Shown: in pieces, positions 50,830-61,580 of the stretch
How the letters are laid out: every line of letters starts with the position of its first letter
Position numbering within the stretch: position 1 is the stretch's first letter
NCBI GenBank assembly: GCA_008360955.1
Contig: LUCM01007435.1
Coordinates: forward strand, 94,991 to 158,990
Length of the DNA stretch: 64,000 nt
Origin: Fasciolopsis buskii
Taxonomy: Eukaryota; Platyhelminthes; Trematoda; Plagiorchiida; Fasciolidae
Reading direction: 5' to 3'
The notes under the pieces: model-generated
The model's database searches: none
What the model was told of the DNA's origin: nothing
Seen by the model: the letters and a program-made list of their open reading frames with translations, nothing else
Translations under genes and position numbers: made by a program

Positions 50830-51990
50830 AAAGCTTCCAGATTTGAAACGACAACCGTCAGCGACTCTTTACACAGCTAGATATGTGAGAAGTCCAATTC
50901 AGATGTTTATAAGTAGTAACTCCCCTGGTGAGTGGTTTTGAGTTGATGGAAGACGTTTCGGTTGGGTAGACTGACTGAAAGTGAGAGAACAAACATTCGA
51001 AACATTTAAATGTGTTGAGATTTAAACCAGCCTCGTGCGGAGAAATCGTAGATAGAAGGTAGGTTGTTGGAAAAACTTTGAAAATCATCGTTGTTCGAAA
51101 CGGCTTGAGAGCGGGCAACATCATCAGTATAGTTGAACAGATGACAGAGTGAGCTAGTTGATAAGTCGCTGATGTAAGTAGAGAAGAGGTATGGTGGAAG
51201 AACATTACCATGTAGCACTCCTGAGTTGTTGATCAACGGTTTTGAAACTTTGCTGTCTATTCGTATGCACTGGATTCGGCTAGTAAATTGATCAGTCAGC
51301 CATGCTAATAAAGACTTGGGACAACCAAATATTTGCAGTTTGTGAAGTATAATAAATCGTAGAATGGAATCGAATGCCGACGAACAGTCCAGAAAGTTAG
51401 AACGCACAGATTTGAATGATGCGTTTAGGGACTTACAAATGTGGTGAGTGAGGGAGGTGACGGCGTCCAAATTAGACATGTTAGATTCATAGGAAAACTG
51501 GAAAGATTCGTCAGGGGGATATTTGGACAGTTTAAGCCTGGAAGACGTCAAGGCAATGGGGCGAAAGCTTTTGTTAAAGCAGTAGAAGTGCTAGATTATG
51601 GGATGGGAATAATAGTGACGGGTCTTTAGCAATCAGGGATATAAGACGAGACTAATGACGAGTTAATTAGAGACGCAAATGCATCGGTCAGAGCCACAGC
51701 ACCATGTCTTAAAAGAGCTGAGGGCAGACTGTCTGAACCAACCCCTGTGGTAATTTTAGTGGTGCCGCGAAAATCGAGCACCTTTTCTCTAGAAAGCTTG
51801 TAACTGTCATATCATCACTTTGACCAAATATGACCGGAGTATAAGTGGAAGGATGGATGAAACCACTATTTGTGCTGTCGACAGCCGCAGAATTTTTCGG
51901 ATACTTCTTCCCACACAACAGAGTGCTTCACTTAATATCCAGCCAAAAAGTAATCAAAAATTAGGACAAACATTTTTGAAAGTGAACGCT
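50830..51990 (-). pseudogene. CR1-clade LINE copy 2, inverted relative to copy 1
   Basis: 51551-51006 on the minus strand encodes the same RT segment as copy 1 with only about three amino-acid differences over 156 residues, including the FNYTDDVARS box. It carries the same frameshift after YDFSARGWFKS. Upstream sequence to about 51990 (FIHPSTYTPVIFGQ and flanks) is clearly homologous but much more diverged. About 20 bp around VKYLG is deleted. Near 50830 homology stops and a T-rich stretch resembling the CR1 tail follows, suggesting a deletion of the C-terminal domain. Confidence 0.85.
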
Positions 51991-53045
51991 CGATCAAAAG
52001 GAATAAATATTAAGTCCCCATCATGTTTTTATTCTCAGTAGTATGTTTCGCTTACGGATGGAGGGATACAATTTCTCCGAAAGCATGCTATCGGTTTCGC
52101 GGTCATTGCCGCTCCTCAGGTACGCGTACTCGGCACTCTCCCGTCCAACTATTTCTACACCAGTGTGCTCCTTTCTTACCTTCTCCCTAGAATCTCAGTT
52201 GAATCGTTGTTCACCCATACTAATGCGACACATAAAAATGAAAATAAAAACCAATACTTCCGGTTCTTGCCTCCTTTCTGAAGGTTACCCTTGTCTGACC
52301 GACAAATCACCACGTGAATCTTCAATGGACTTATCGTCTATTCACTCTCCTAAAGATTCAAATGAGATTCTATTGAGATACCTGTCACGTGGTTTAAACA
52401 AGCACAAGGGCTTCTGCAATCCCTACAAACTTTCCTAAGCGTTGCAGTCTAAAAATCATGTGTACAAAATGAATGTCTGCGGTCGACCGACTTGGGCAAT
52501 AAAACGAAACTGGACCGCAACAAAACAAGCCTCCCTAATTCAGAATAACCCATGACTACATCAAATGTTCGCAAAGTAATATCAAGGACGAGAAAAAAAG
52601 GAAGATAAATATATAAAGCAGAAAATAAAAGACGACGCAAAGCAATGTGATTACGAGTAAGTTTGGCGTGAATAATCTGGTATAGGATAAAGTGAGAACA
52701 AAAGAAAATAGGCAAGGAATTTTTCATCAGTCCGGTTGTTACACTTTAAGTGTTTTGATTCAACAGATATGCACTCACAAAGTTTAGTTCTTTTGTTGGA
52801 CTACCCACATTCTCTTTGCCATGCTAATCTGCTTTCACAATTCAGCTGGATTTTTGCGCCGGGTTAAAACTAGGTGTTCTATTTCGCGCCTGACCTTTGT
52901 TTACCTTTATTCATTTTCTGGTACTGTTCGAAGCTCAAATCAGCCCGGCACGTGAATACTGAGGTCAAAGATTGAATGGAGCTTCGTCTACATCTTCCCT
53001 AATAATTGATTAGGTTTAATAGCCATCAAGCTAATCAGCGGCCCA

Positions 53046-53076
53046 AATATATATATATATATATATATGTATATAA
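53046..53076. repeat. TA microsatellite
   Basis: (AT)n of about 30 bp with one GT step. Confidence 0.85.
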
Positions 53077-53187
53077 TGAAGATGCATATATGCATACGCA
53101 CAAATAAACACATCATGCTTCGGTAGATAGTAGTATGCAAGAACAAACGCACGAAGTGAATTCCTTTTATTCAGAAAGGACCGCCGA

Positions 53188-53242
53188 ATATATATATATA
53201 TATATATGTATATTTTATATACAGATATATATAAATATATTC
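53188..53242. repeat. TA microsatellite, compound
   Basis: TATATA runs interrupted by GTATATTTTATATACAG over about 55 bp. Confidence 0.8.
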
Positions 53243-54814
53243 ATTCATAACAATTTGAATAATGGATTGCGATAAATCCTACATCAACACATGATGGCCC
53301 ACTACTACCCTTCATTAATTTTTCTATTATTTTGATATGGTAGCCGGCAACTTTAGCATGAAATCGGTTCTCCTCATATTCAAAAAATTTGTAGAATTTC
53401 TGCGTCGGTATCCACTGGTTAGGTTACTTAGCTAATTATCGCATCAGAACACGAAACCATCAGGATGGGATCAAGGTTCAGGCCATGGGGTGGTTTTATA
53501 TGAAGCATACCTCGCACCCAAATGTGCTTTCACTCGATTCACATCAAAGCAAAAGAAAGTCACTCTACTCAGGATGGCAAGTTTACTAAATTTTAGCAGA
53601 GTGAAACATGCAGCTTCTTTCGAAGACACTATCGTCCTAGGACAGAATAATTTTTAGGATCAATGGAACAGGTCCATCAACACCACGACTAAATATCCCC
53701 TACAGGTGCTGGAATCTCTTTTGGTTCACTTGTTAGGCATTTTACTTTACTCTTGTAAGAATAAACACTTTGGAACGGAATAAGAAAGTGGGACAAGCTT
53801 TGGGACGAACTGCCTTATAGATATATCCACTTCGTAAGCGTTCTGCAGGTCACCACATTCTATGCAAAAATCAACAAAATTTGCGAGTCGCCAGATTAAG
53901 GTGATCATCACTGTATCATTGCAAGGGATACTAATATTCCGTTTCATTGCCCGGTTAGTCCATGCTCTAGATCCGCTGACAATTGGAGCAACCTGAACGG
54001 TGGTGGATGAAATATCGACCAGGATTAGAAAAGAATTGCTACCGTAAAGTTTTAACATGAACAGAATTAATATTTCGGTCACTTTTGGATTTGATTATTA
54101 TGACCCATGAAAACATGATCTTGGAACAGTTTATTCGTTTGCTATGATGTTAGTGGTGGCCTTATCTAGACTAAACTTGAGAATTGCTAAAACAAAATTT
54201 CAAATTGACCGACGTTTCCTAATCAGCTCGGTACGCTCAAAATTGTAGCATAAAAAGATCTTACTAGTTCTTGCTCACTATTTCATTATCACGATAAGAA
54301 CTTGAGCGAGTAACGCGACTCATAAAAATAATCTGGACATAGGGTAAACATTGAGGTAAATGAAGGTCCTTCCTAAACAGAAATATTTCTGTTCTTGATC
54401 AACCAGTTAATGCGAAATACCCCAAATATCGAAAGACTCAGTTCAATCTATAAGTGAAGACGTAGTCGTGGTTGGAATACTGAATAGAATAAGTGTTTGT
54501 TGTTGGACAAGTGAGATTGCTAGCATTTATGAATGCAACCTAGGGTAAATCCAAAGAGCCATCCGGAACGTTTATGAATTATCCGTGCTCCAGTATGATT
54601 TGATTTGTCATGTTCAGACGCACCGATCTCCACAACTGGGGTCTCTAATATTTAACCGATCTTAATGCAATTTGGAAAAATATATAAGAACCAAGCCCCT
54701 AAATAAACGCACCATATCAGCTGGTGGTTTTTTCGATGGTAATTAATAAAAACCTAGAAATGTAAGCGAAGGAGATTTCACTAATGTATCACCATCAAAA
54801 ATACCTGGACGCAT

Positions 54815-54842
54815 TATATATACATGTATACACATATATATC
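54815..54842. repeat. TA-rich repeat
   Basis: Interrupted TATATACATGTATACACATATATAT tract just outside the long-TIR element, partly palindromic. Confidence 0.6.
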
Positions 54843-54895
54843 ACTAGTTTGCTTCTTCATCTGGGCATCTTGATTACACTTTTGCCACAACCCGA

Positions 54896-55793
54896 GGTGA
54901 TATCACCAGTGATATGGTTCTTTTGGTTGGCCTCGTCCTTATAAATGGTCACCCATAAATGAAGCTGGTACTGATTGGTTGCCCTGGGAGGTGTAGGTTA
55001 GGGATGCTGGCTCGCTCCACTGTTCACTGTCTTCCACCGCCGACATATGGGCTAAATCAGCGCCCATTGCTACTGACTTGTGCCGACTGCGTTTTGGATC
55101 GGCACAGTGGAAGTTGCTGCGCATGACAAAAACACTCACATGGACCAACTGCTGCAATTTCAAAGCACTACCCAAACTGTCTCAAGAGAAGCTCCATCAA
55201 GACACTTTTCAAAAGAGCACAATCACACTCCAGCACTGTGGGGTGAAGGAAAACAGAACAAAATCTGTTCAAAAGGTTTCTGCACATGGGTTCCCCAAGA
55301 AGCCCCATCAGGCAAACCATCAGCAAGAATTGGTAGCGAAAGACGATCGTCGAACAGATCAAACGACGAAATGTGCTGCTGTACGTTGAACATATCTCTG
55401 AAATGACAACAAGATTACGCAACCTCCATGGTCTTGAAATGGTTCACAGGCCAGCAGGATGCCCAAGAAAGAGTCTACCAAAGGCCACAGAAGGGACAAC
55501 AGACACAAACCCTCGGGAAGATGGATAATTAAACACACCAACAAAAACCACGTATATATACGTATATATATATATATATACCGGTCAGATAAAAGGAACA
55601 TTCGGCAAAGGCCGACAGCAGTGAGCGCCGAGTTAGCTCAAAGATCAACAGTGGATGCTAGTGGACAATGAAACGAGCCAGCATCCCTAATCTACAACTC
55701 AACCCAGGGCAATCAGTCAGCAGGAGCTTAATTTATAGGTAGCCATATATGACTACGGGTTCAACCTAGAGAACCATACCAATGGTGATGTCA
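54896..55793. mobile_element. Element with about 190-bp terminal inverted repeats, unclassified
   Basis: The left arm, 54896-55087, is matched by the reverse complement of the right arm, 55600-55793. Paired blocks include TATGGTTCT, TTGCCCTGGG, TAGGGATGCTGGCTCG, GCTAA.TC.GCGC and TGCCGA. Roughly three quarters of positions agree by eye. The left end starts with a palindrome, GGTGATATCACC, and the right end is GGTGATGTCAAT. The core of about 510 bp carries overlapping plus-strand frames (55078-55389 and 55080-55406) with no transposase motif I recognise. Long TIRs with a small core fit a non-autonomous MULE or foldback element. Confidence 0.8.
55551..55580. repeat. TA microsatellite inside the long-TIR element
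   Basis: (AT)n of about 30 bp at the inner edge of the right arm. Confidence 0.8.
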
Positions 55794-56329
55794 ATAAGGA
55801 TTGTGAGAAACAAATGCAATCAAACAGAACACGCCAGAGAGAAACCAGACAAACCGAAGAAAAAAGGAGTAAATAAAAAGCAATGTTCGAAAGACAAACC
55901 AAAAAAAAGATAAAAAATAGAACGTATATCAAACAAGATAAACAAAGGCTAAATGAACCGAAACGCAAGAAAAGAAAAAAGAAAGATAGCCAAGAGAAAA
56001 ATAAACGTGCTGAGGTGAAGTGAAGGACAAGCGAGTAAAGGGGGGTCATTGGCGCTCGTACGCCGTAAGCTCTCATCCTAACATCCTCATACTTATACAC
56101 TCCCAAATGGTTTGCGTCTAACTACAATCGAATTAGTAAAGAGATGACTGTGCATGGGCTTTGTCTAATATTGGAGAGATACCGAACGATTTATTTTTTC
56201 GCAATTTTTTTTAACATCAACTGCACTCATAATTTTCAATCCCAGAATGATGCACTTTTGCTGATATTCATTTTGTCGCGGAAATCATTTTGTGTAACCT
56301 GGGAACTGACTCTCGATTTCACTACCGTA

Positions 56330-56610
56330 ACGTGTTTGGTTGCCTTTCCTTGATCGCACACGACATCTCTACGTTCCCGCACGTGCTGCTCTTTTCCGAT
56401 GTCGTCGCAATCGAATAGCTCCGGCCACTTGGCATTCCTCCCCGTGGTTTGGCTGCGCGTGTCTTGTCGTGTCGGTACTATTTCGGCACCACGACATACA
56501 CAATGCATTGCCTGCATCTGGATTTTGAATCCAGTATTTTATATTCTGTCGACTGGAGGCACTTCATCAACCGCGGGCTCAGAATCCGAAGGAAATCACG
56601 TTCGGAGTTG
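56330..56610 (-). pseudogene. Dispersed repeat resembling a gag zinc knuckle, copy 2
   Basis: This is the opposite-orientation partner of 19250-19470. The minus strand reads MPSGRS, EKSSTCGNVEMSCA and KERQP, aligned with MPSCRS, EKCSTSGNVWISCA and KQTQP. On the plus strand RGLAARVLSCR is conserved instead, and a 9-bp in-frame indel separates the copies near 56557, so the coding strand is not settled. The minus-strand reading resembles a CCHC knuckle in which one cysteine and the histidine are lost. It lies next to, and on the same strand as, an RTE copy. Confidence 0.35.
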
Positions 56611-56689
56611 CATTTCGAACGTATTCTGTATGTCACAGACGCACCACAATTCTGATCCGTTATTAGTTTTTCGTCGCTTGGGCTCGCAA

Positions 56690-57590
56690 AACCTGAGGCA
56701 GGTGCGTGAGTCGACAGCAGTATGGAGAGAAACTAAATTGTGGCGATGCGTGAGGAGAAAGACATGAAGGAGCAGACACGCGATTTAGCGCTCGTCACGT
56801 ATCCGTAACCGAGATCCTCCCCTCCGAATACTAGAATCCTGACCTCCACAACACTCGCCCGGTTATTCCACCCAACCCTAGCGATACTACGTAGACATCA
56901 GTGATCGAGAACTCCCAACTGACGAACAACTCCGACACGTATACTCCATTTCTCGTAACCGTGCAACAGAACTGAGCGCACTGTGACACAGTCCACACGA
57001 CCTCTCAACTTCAGTGAAATATCAGTCCGACGCCGTGGGTGCTTCAGTCCAGCGTAAGTTGCTCGAGCCTACGATATGCGCTTGTTTACTTCTACTGCCG
57101 TGCTACACAGCTACCAAGGTAGGTGAGGCGGTCTACAGTGGTTTTCCCTCTCCATCCATTGTCATTTTCGGCACTACTGTCGTCCAGTCCTGTAACTTTG
57201 CACTTTGAAGGCACAAATCACGTGCCGAATCGAGCTATTGACTTCGAGGATCTGTCTAGAGCGCCTTGTTCATGGTCTGTGGATTCGCACAGGCACACGA
57301 CGTCGTCTGCGTGATCTATGCGGCATGGGTTCCCAGTCCGACTGCTACATTCTGAAGACCTCTTAAACTATCTTCTATCACTTTGTTTGTGACGAAGTTG
57401 AACAGGAATGGAGAGATGGAACACCCTTGTCGAATGCTGGGGTTATTCCTGTGTAGTGGACCGTCTTGAGGGGAGTTAAGCTGCGGAGTTACGGTGAGCG
57501 TTGCCTTTGAGATTCTCCCTCCCATCCTGTTTTCGTTGTCTAACGAGCTCACTGGTGTTGGGGCTACGACCAAAACACATCAATGCTGGA
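56690..57590 (-). pseudogene. RTE-clade LINE copy A2
   Basis: 57573-57316 on the minus strand reads NPSIRQGCSISPFLFNFVTN and SLRGLQNVAVGL. Just downstream, at about 57311-57295, is HADDVVCLCES with both catalytic aspartates retained. FVPSKCK follows, then LTYLGSC at about 57110. The sequence to about 56900 aligns with 47640-47840 of copy A1, including the TGATATTTCACTGAAGTTG block. Frameshifts and stops are frequent. Both the RT fingers and the 3' tail are absent. Confidence 0.8.
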
Positions 57591-58857
57591 TGGAAAGTTG
57601 TGGTAGCCGAACGTCAAACTAGGACCGGCAGCTACTTGAAGTTAAGGTAGGCTTACTTTCTGGACACGAGTGATTTAGTCTCGACGTTGTTTTCGGCCAT
57701 TTTAAGGTCGACCAGCAAGGTACAGCAAAGTGATCAGTGACGATTCAGTTTGTTTTGTAATCGCTAACCCTGCACCAATGTTCCGGGTTTGGTTGATGCC
57801 TCACGGCTCTTTAAAGAGTAGGTGACGAAAAGTATTGAGATCGAATGGAAAGTAAGTTGCGGAACCGGAGATTTCGAATAGTGACGAAGGCATATATGGT
57901 TCATTCTAATAATGAAGACCGTAAGTGATGTTTGCCAAGTGACCAGGCACTGCGGCTGAAATGCGCGAAATGCACATTCATGTTCGGTGTTCCTACCAGA
58001 CAGAACATGCTCTTCAAATAACGATAACTATGGACAAGATGAGTCCAAGTTTTTCGTTCAAGTATTGCTTATTCTTACTACTCAACAGACTAGTTGAGTC
58101 GGTCAATCCAACGTTGGCTTTGTGACCGGCTCTGTACTCCGAGCCTTTGATCAAACATACTAATCCACAAACCAGTGGGACCATTTGAAGTTCACGTGAC
58201 CAACTGGAAACAGGTGATTGATTACTCGGACGGGGCTAGACATCCTGGGTACCCAGTACACCCGTTTGCCACAGATGTCGATAAGCACATTGCCGTATGA
58301 TTCGTGCGTCAACTGTTTGGTTTGGAATCAGGATTTGGTCATCTCCCCTAGACTAACTACCGAGGGTCATTGACCCAGGTGGATGGCGGCAGGCATTCGT
58401 CTCCGTTCCCGCACTTTAGTGGGAACTGCCGCAATAAAGCAACGTGCATGACTTCCTTGGCAGGCACTTCTTTTTCAATGTCGAATATACGGTCACTGAA
58501 CCATTGTCGGTTGATTGCTCCACTGTCCTTTTCCACGGTTGCTACTTTGATTCTTGTTCTTCAGAGCTTCCATTAGTTTCTATATCTGACATTTGTTCAC
58601 AAATCGCGTCCCATGATTCTTAGCCATATGAACAAAGTTTCTATCCTAAAGTGTCGTATTCATCTCTTTCAATCTTCATTTTTCCCCCAGAACGGCCAAG
58701 CTGTGGAACGTCCTCTATTTTTCCATTCACTTATGATCCCGTTACTTAAAAACAATCGACAAGATAGCTCTTACGCGAATGTTATCCATAGTCCTCTTTG
58801 ACAGTGTCTTGACCCGCGGGGTTTATCCTTTATATTGAAAACCAATTGGTGTAATAA
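57591..58857. other. Region without a recognisable gene
   Basis: Short frames only: 58370-58576 (68 codons) and 58613-58801 (62 codons) on the plus strand. I see no motif. Confidence 0.4.
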
Positions 58858-58965
58858 GACAATGGCTGTAAAACTTGAAGTGGTATAGACCCACTCGGGT
58901 GCGACAACGACCCGGGTGACGACCGACTGCCAACAGCAACGAATCCATGCAAAAGAGAAGCATAC
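58858..58965 (-). mobile_element. SINE-2 family fragment
   Basis: It aligns with 15010-15125. Shared blocks in plus-strand order are TAAAACTTG.AGTGG.ATAGA, then CGGGTGAC after a short gap, and AATGCAAAAG-like ATCCATGCAAAAG at the end. The tRNA-like head is not preserved. Confidence 0.5.
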
Positions 58966-59643
58966 CTTTTTGCCATTTGCAACGGCTGGGGGCAGACCTT
59001 GTGTCAACCGTTCCGACGTCTTTTTGCACTGTCGACGACATACATCCATCTTGTCATCGGCATTTTTCGATTTGCACGTTGTGGTACCACCCTAACTCAC
59101 TACACATGCCAATTATGAAGTGAACACAAGTCCTGTAAATTCATTGCCATATCAAATCCGCAAAGCAGGTCTCCGTCAGTGCATTGAATTGGTCGGCCGA
59201 TCACCCCGTCGTCATTCGTTTAGTTCTCGACTTCCGTATCCCATGGGATGACTGACTAATTCAAGTGATCCCCGGTATCCGTTAGTTATTGCGCTTAACC
59301 AAGAACTTTTCAGCTCATCTTGGGATTTAACGCCTTGGTCATGACCATGTCCAGACTGGATCGACACCGTGACATTGTGTATTCAAGGTCGGTTATCTAC
59401 TCTGGGTACTCACTTAATTGAAGAGATTCTGAGATGACCCAAATGCTCCGGTTACTCACCTCGTTCAGCTTGGAACTCGCCTCAGGAGGGTTCGATAAAC
59501 TGAGGAATAGGCTCAGTACCACCTGCAGTTACGTGCTTCTAGGTAACGCTAATTAACAACTATGAAAATCTTTAGCGATTGTTTGTAGAACTAAATTCCC
59601 AACATAAATTCTGGGTAACCGTCACGCTGAAGTTTGTTCGTGT
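58966..59643. other. No recognisable gene between two SINE-2 fragments
   Basis: Minus-strand frames at 58771-59049 and 58823-59041 overlap the SINE fragment and have no motif. The rest shows only short frames. Confidence 0.4.
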
Positions 59644-59735
59644 AATGAAGCCGACATTCCCATATGGTCACTAGGGCCCAGTACACGGAAGGGGGAAAAA
59701 CCGCAACCATGACCCTAGGACTTAATGTAGCGCGT
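59644..59735 (-). mobile_element. SINE-2 family fragment
   Basis: It aligns with 14940-15030 through CATTAGGGCTCA / CACTAGGGCCCA, an A/G-rich stretch, and CAACCATGACCCTAGGACTT against CAATCATGACCCTAAAACTT. It abuts the 3' end of RTE copy B2. Confidence 0.55.
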
Positions 59736-59739
59736 CTCA

Positions 59740-61580
59740 CCGAGATTGTGCATGTCTTCCTGCACCTCCGTATCTCTTATTTTCACAGTATCTCAGCTCA
59801 TGATTTTGTCGCATGTCGAAAAGAATAAACTCAGGGTCTAATCGAGTACATATCAGAATTAAATCACGGGCGACAAACAGGAAGGCCATACACCATTCGC
59901 GCCAATGGCTTTGGTTCTGGTCCACATTTCTCGGTGCATTAAACCGACGGCAGTCCTTCATGCCTCTTGACCTTAACACAGAAGGCGGGAAACACCAACG
60001 GACGCCAAAACCAAAGTTAACTTTATCATACGTCCGGGCCAAACCGTAGCCTAACCACCGCGTCGCCTCGCCATCCGACTCCCTTCTAGCATGCGCGAAA
60101 AGGTAGAAAATGGACAGGCATACGCAACACATTGCCAGGCCGCCAAGGCCCATGCACGGCAATTGCCTCATTCAGGAGAGGACCGCCTTGCCCCAGCGAA
60201 CGACGGCGCACCTCATCATTGGTCACCCAATATCCGAACCGAACTCAGGCAACAGTTCCGAGCCACCAGCTATCTAATACGGAAACGTGAAGCCATGACC
60301 CGCTGCCATAAGTAACACAGGACTATCCCACTATACACCCTTCTCCGGAGAGAAAACCGGGTGTCATGGTGGCGCCGGAAGCGTTGGAGGTTCAGGTAAG
60401 GCGCGGGGTATGATCGCCGTAAGCACCAGTTGTAATCAAGCTCTCGAGGTACTTTTAAGCTACTGACTACATTCAACTGTTTACCACAAAGGGTGAGTGT
60501 GGGTGCACGCTCCTGCCAGTTTTGTAGAAATCTGCATTTTGAATGTGCAAAACAAACCGCAACTGAATTCATCAGTTGGCAGGTCGTTCAGAGTATCCCG
60601 AATTGTCTGTGCATTATCGCTCAGTGAAACGAAGTCATTCAACATAGTTTCGGAAATCAAAAGCTGTTCTCTGGAGAAGACTCAATTCCCCTACCAGACA
60701 GTAATCCGCAGAACATTAAATGGCAAAACACGCAAAGACTCGATGCCCCGGTACCTTGAAGACGAAGAAAGTGTGGCAGAAGATGGCGATAAATACAAAC
60801 ACGATCCGAAGGTGGGAATGAAGAAAATTCTTTGAATAAGCAAAAACACTTCCAAAGGTACACCACTCCCCAATGTCATAGCACAGACTATCGGTGGAAT
60901 CGAATACTGTACGGAATCTGCTTTGAAGAACAAAAGTGCCTCACATACTTCTGAAGATGAATATTTGATTCGAACCAATAACGCAACCGTCCCGGAAACT
61001 GAACCAGTTCCCCCTCGAGCTTGCCTTTCTCTTGCGTGCTGTACAACCACGAATAAGTCCAGATGTTAACCAGTTTCGGCCTTATCTGGATTGAGGCTAA
61101 AACATCTGTGGTTAGCGTAGTCACTGAGAGAGGCTTTTTTGAGGATGGATACGGCATTCGCACTCCTGTTGCCACGAAAAGGGGACTTTATGCGAATACT
61201 AGAACTTCGAGAAGATAACTTGGATTTCTCTAACCGGTTCCATTCTTTCATCTTTAAATCGAGCTGGAGGGGGGAGACCAGAGTCCGGTGCTTTCTGACA
61301 ACGTAGGGTTCGGATTTCCCTGAGAAGTTTCTTCTTAGACTCTGCGTGTCGAAACAGATAAGGCGTCCTTCTTCGGAGTGCTCTATCCAGCTTAGAAGAT
61401 TGCAAACAGACTAACCATTAACTCCGCACATCTTTCCGCTGATATTTCCACACTTTCCTCCTGATGATTCAGAAAGAATGAAACATGTTGTGAATTTTCC
61501 AAGAACAGCGTATACCAGTGTTGACGCACGACGAGAGCATCAGATTTCGTGAGTCCCGCGTCGAATTCCGTTGAGTTCAC
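59740..61580 (-). pseudogene. RTE-clade LINE copy B2, inverted partner of B1
   Basis: Read on the minus strand from 61580: HWYTLFLENSQ (linker, tentative), LPPPARFKDERMEPVREI (61260), LASIQI (61090), STQEK (61030) and TLGSGVP (60890). Next come VLPFNVLRITVW (60710) and FVSLSDNAQTIRDTL (60620). The catalytic YVDD is disrupted to MLND here. CTFKMQ follows (60540), then GVSRLL and NQSHWREWC at 60000-59890, which match the RTE C-terminus. The segment 61285-61084 is identical by eye to 38729-38930 of copy B1, while the rest differs by many single-base indels. The 144-codon minus frame at 59737-60171 covers part of the C-terminus. Confidence 0.75.

Larger units (their letters stand above)
51991..54895. 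other. Region without a recognisable gene
   Basis: A Ser-rich 131-codon frame at 52043-52438 (+) and a 111-codon frame at 53747-54082 (-) are open but show no family motif. The first begins just beyond the 5' edge of CR1 copy 2. Two TA microsatellites are present. Confidence 0.4.

Noticed and set aside
52043..52438. Ser-rich 131-codon ORF next to CR1 copy 2
   Set aside because: Tested by eye as the missing CR1 endonuclease on either strand and did not match; otherwise within chance length.
38440..61580. Single large inverted segmental duplication joining the 38-42 kb and 51-61 kb regions
   Set aside because: The distance between the RTE and CR1 parts differs greatly between the two sides (adjacent against about 8 kb). 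The intervening CR1 endonuclease is absent on the second side, and identity is patchy.
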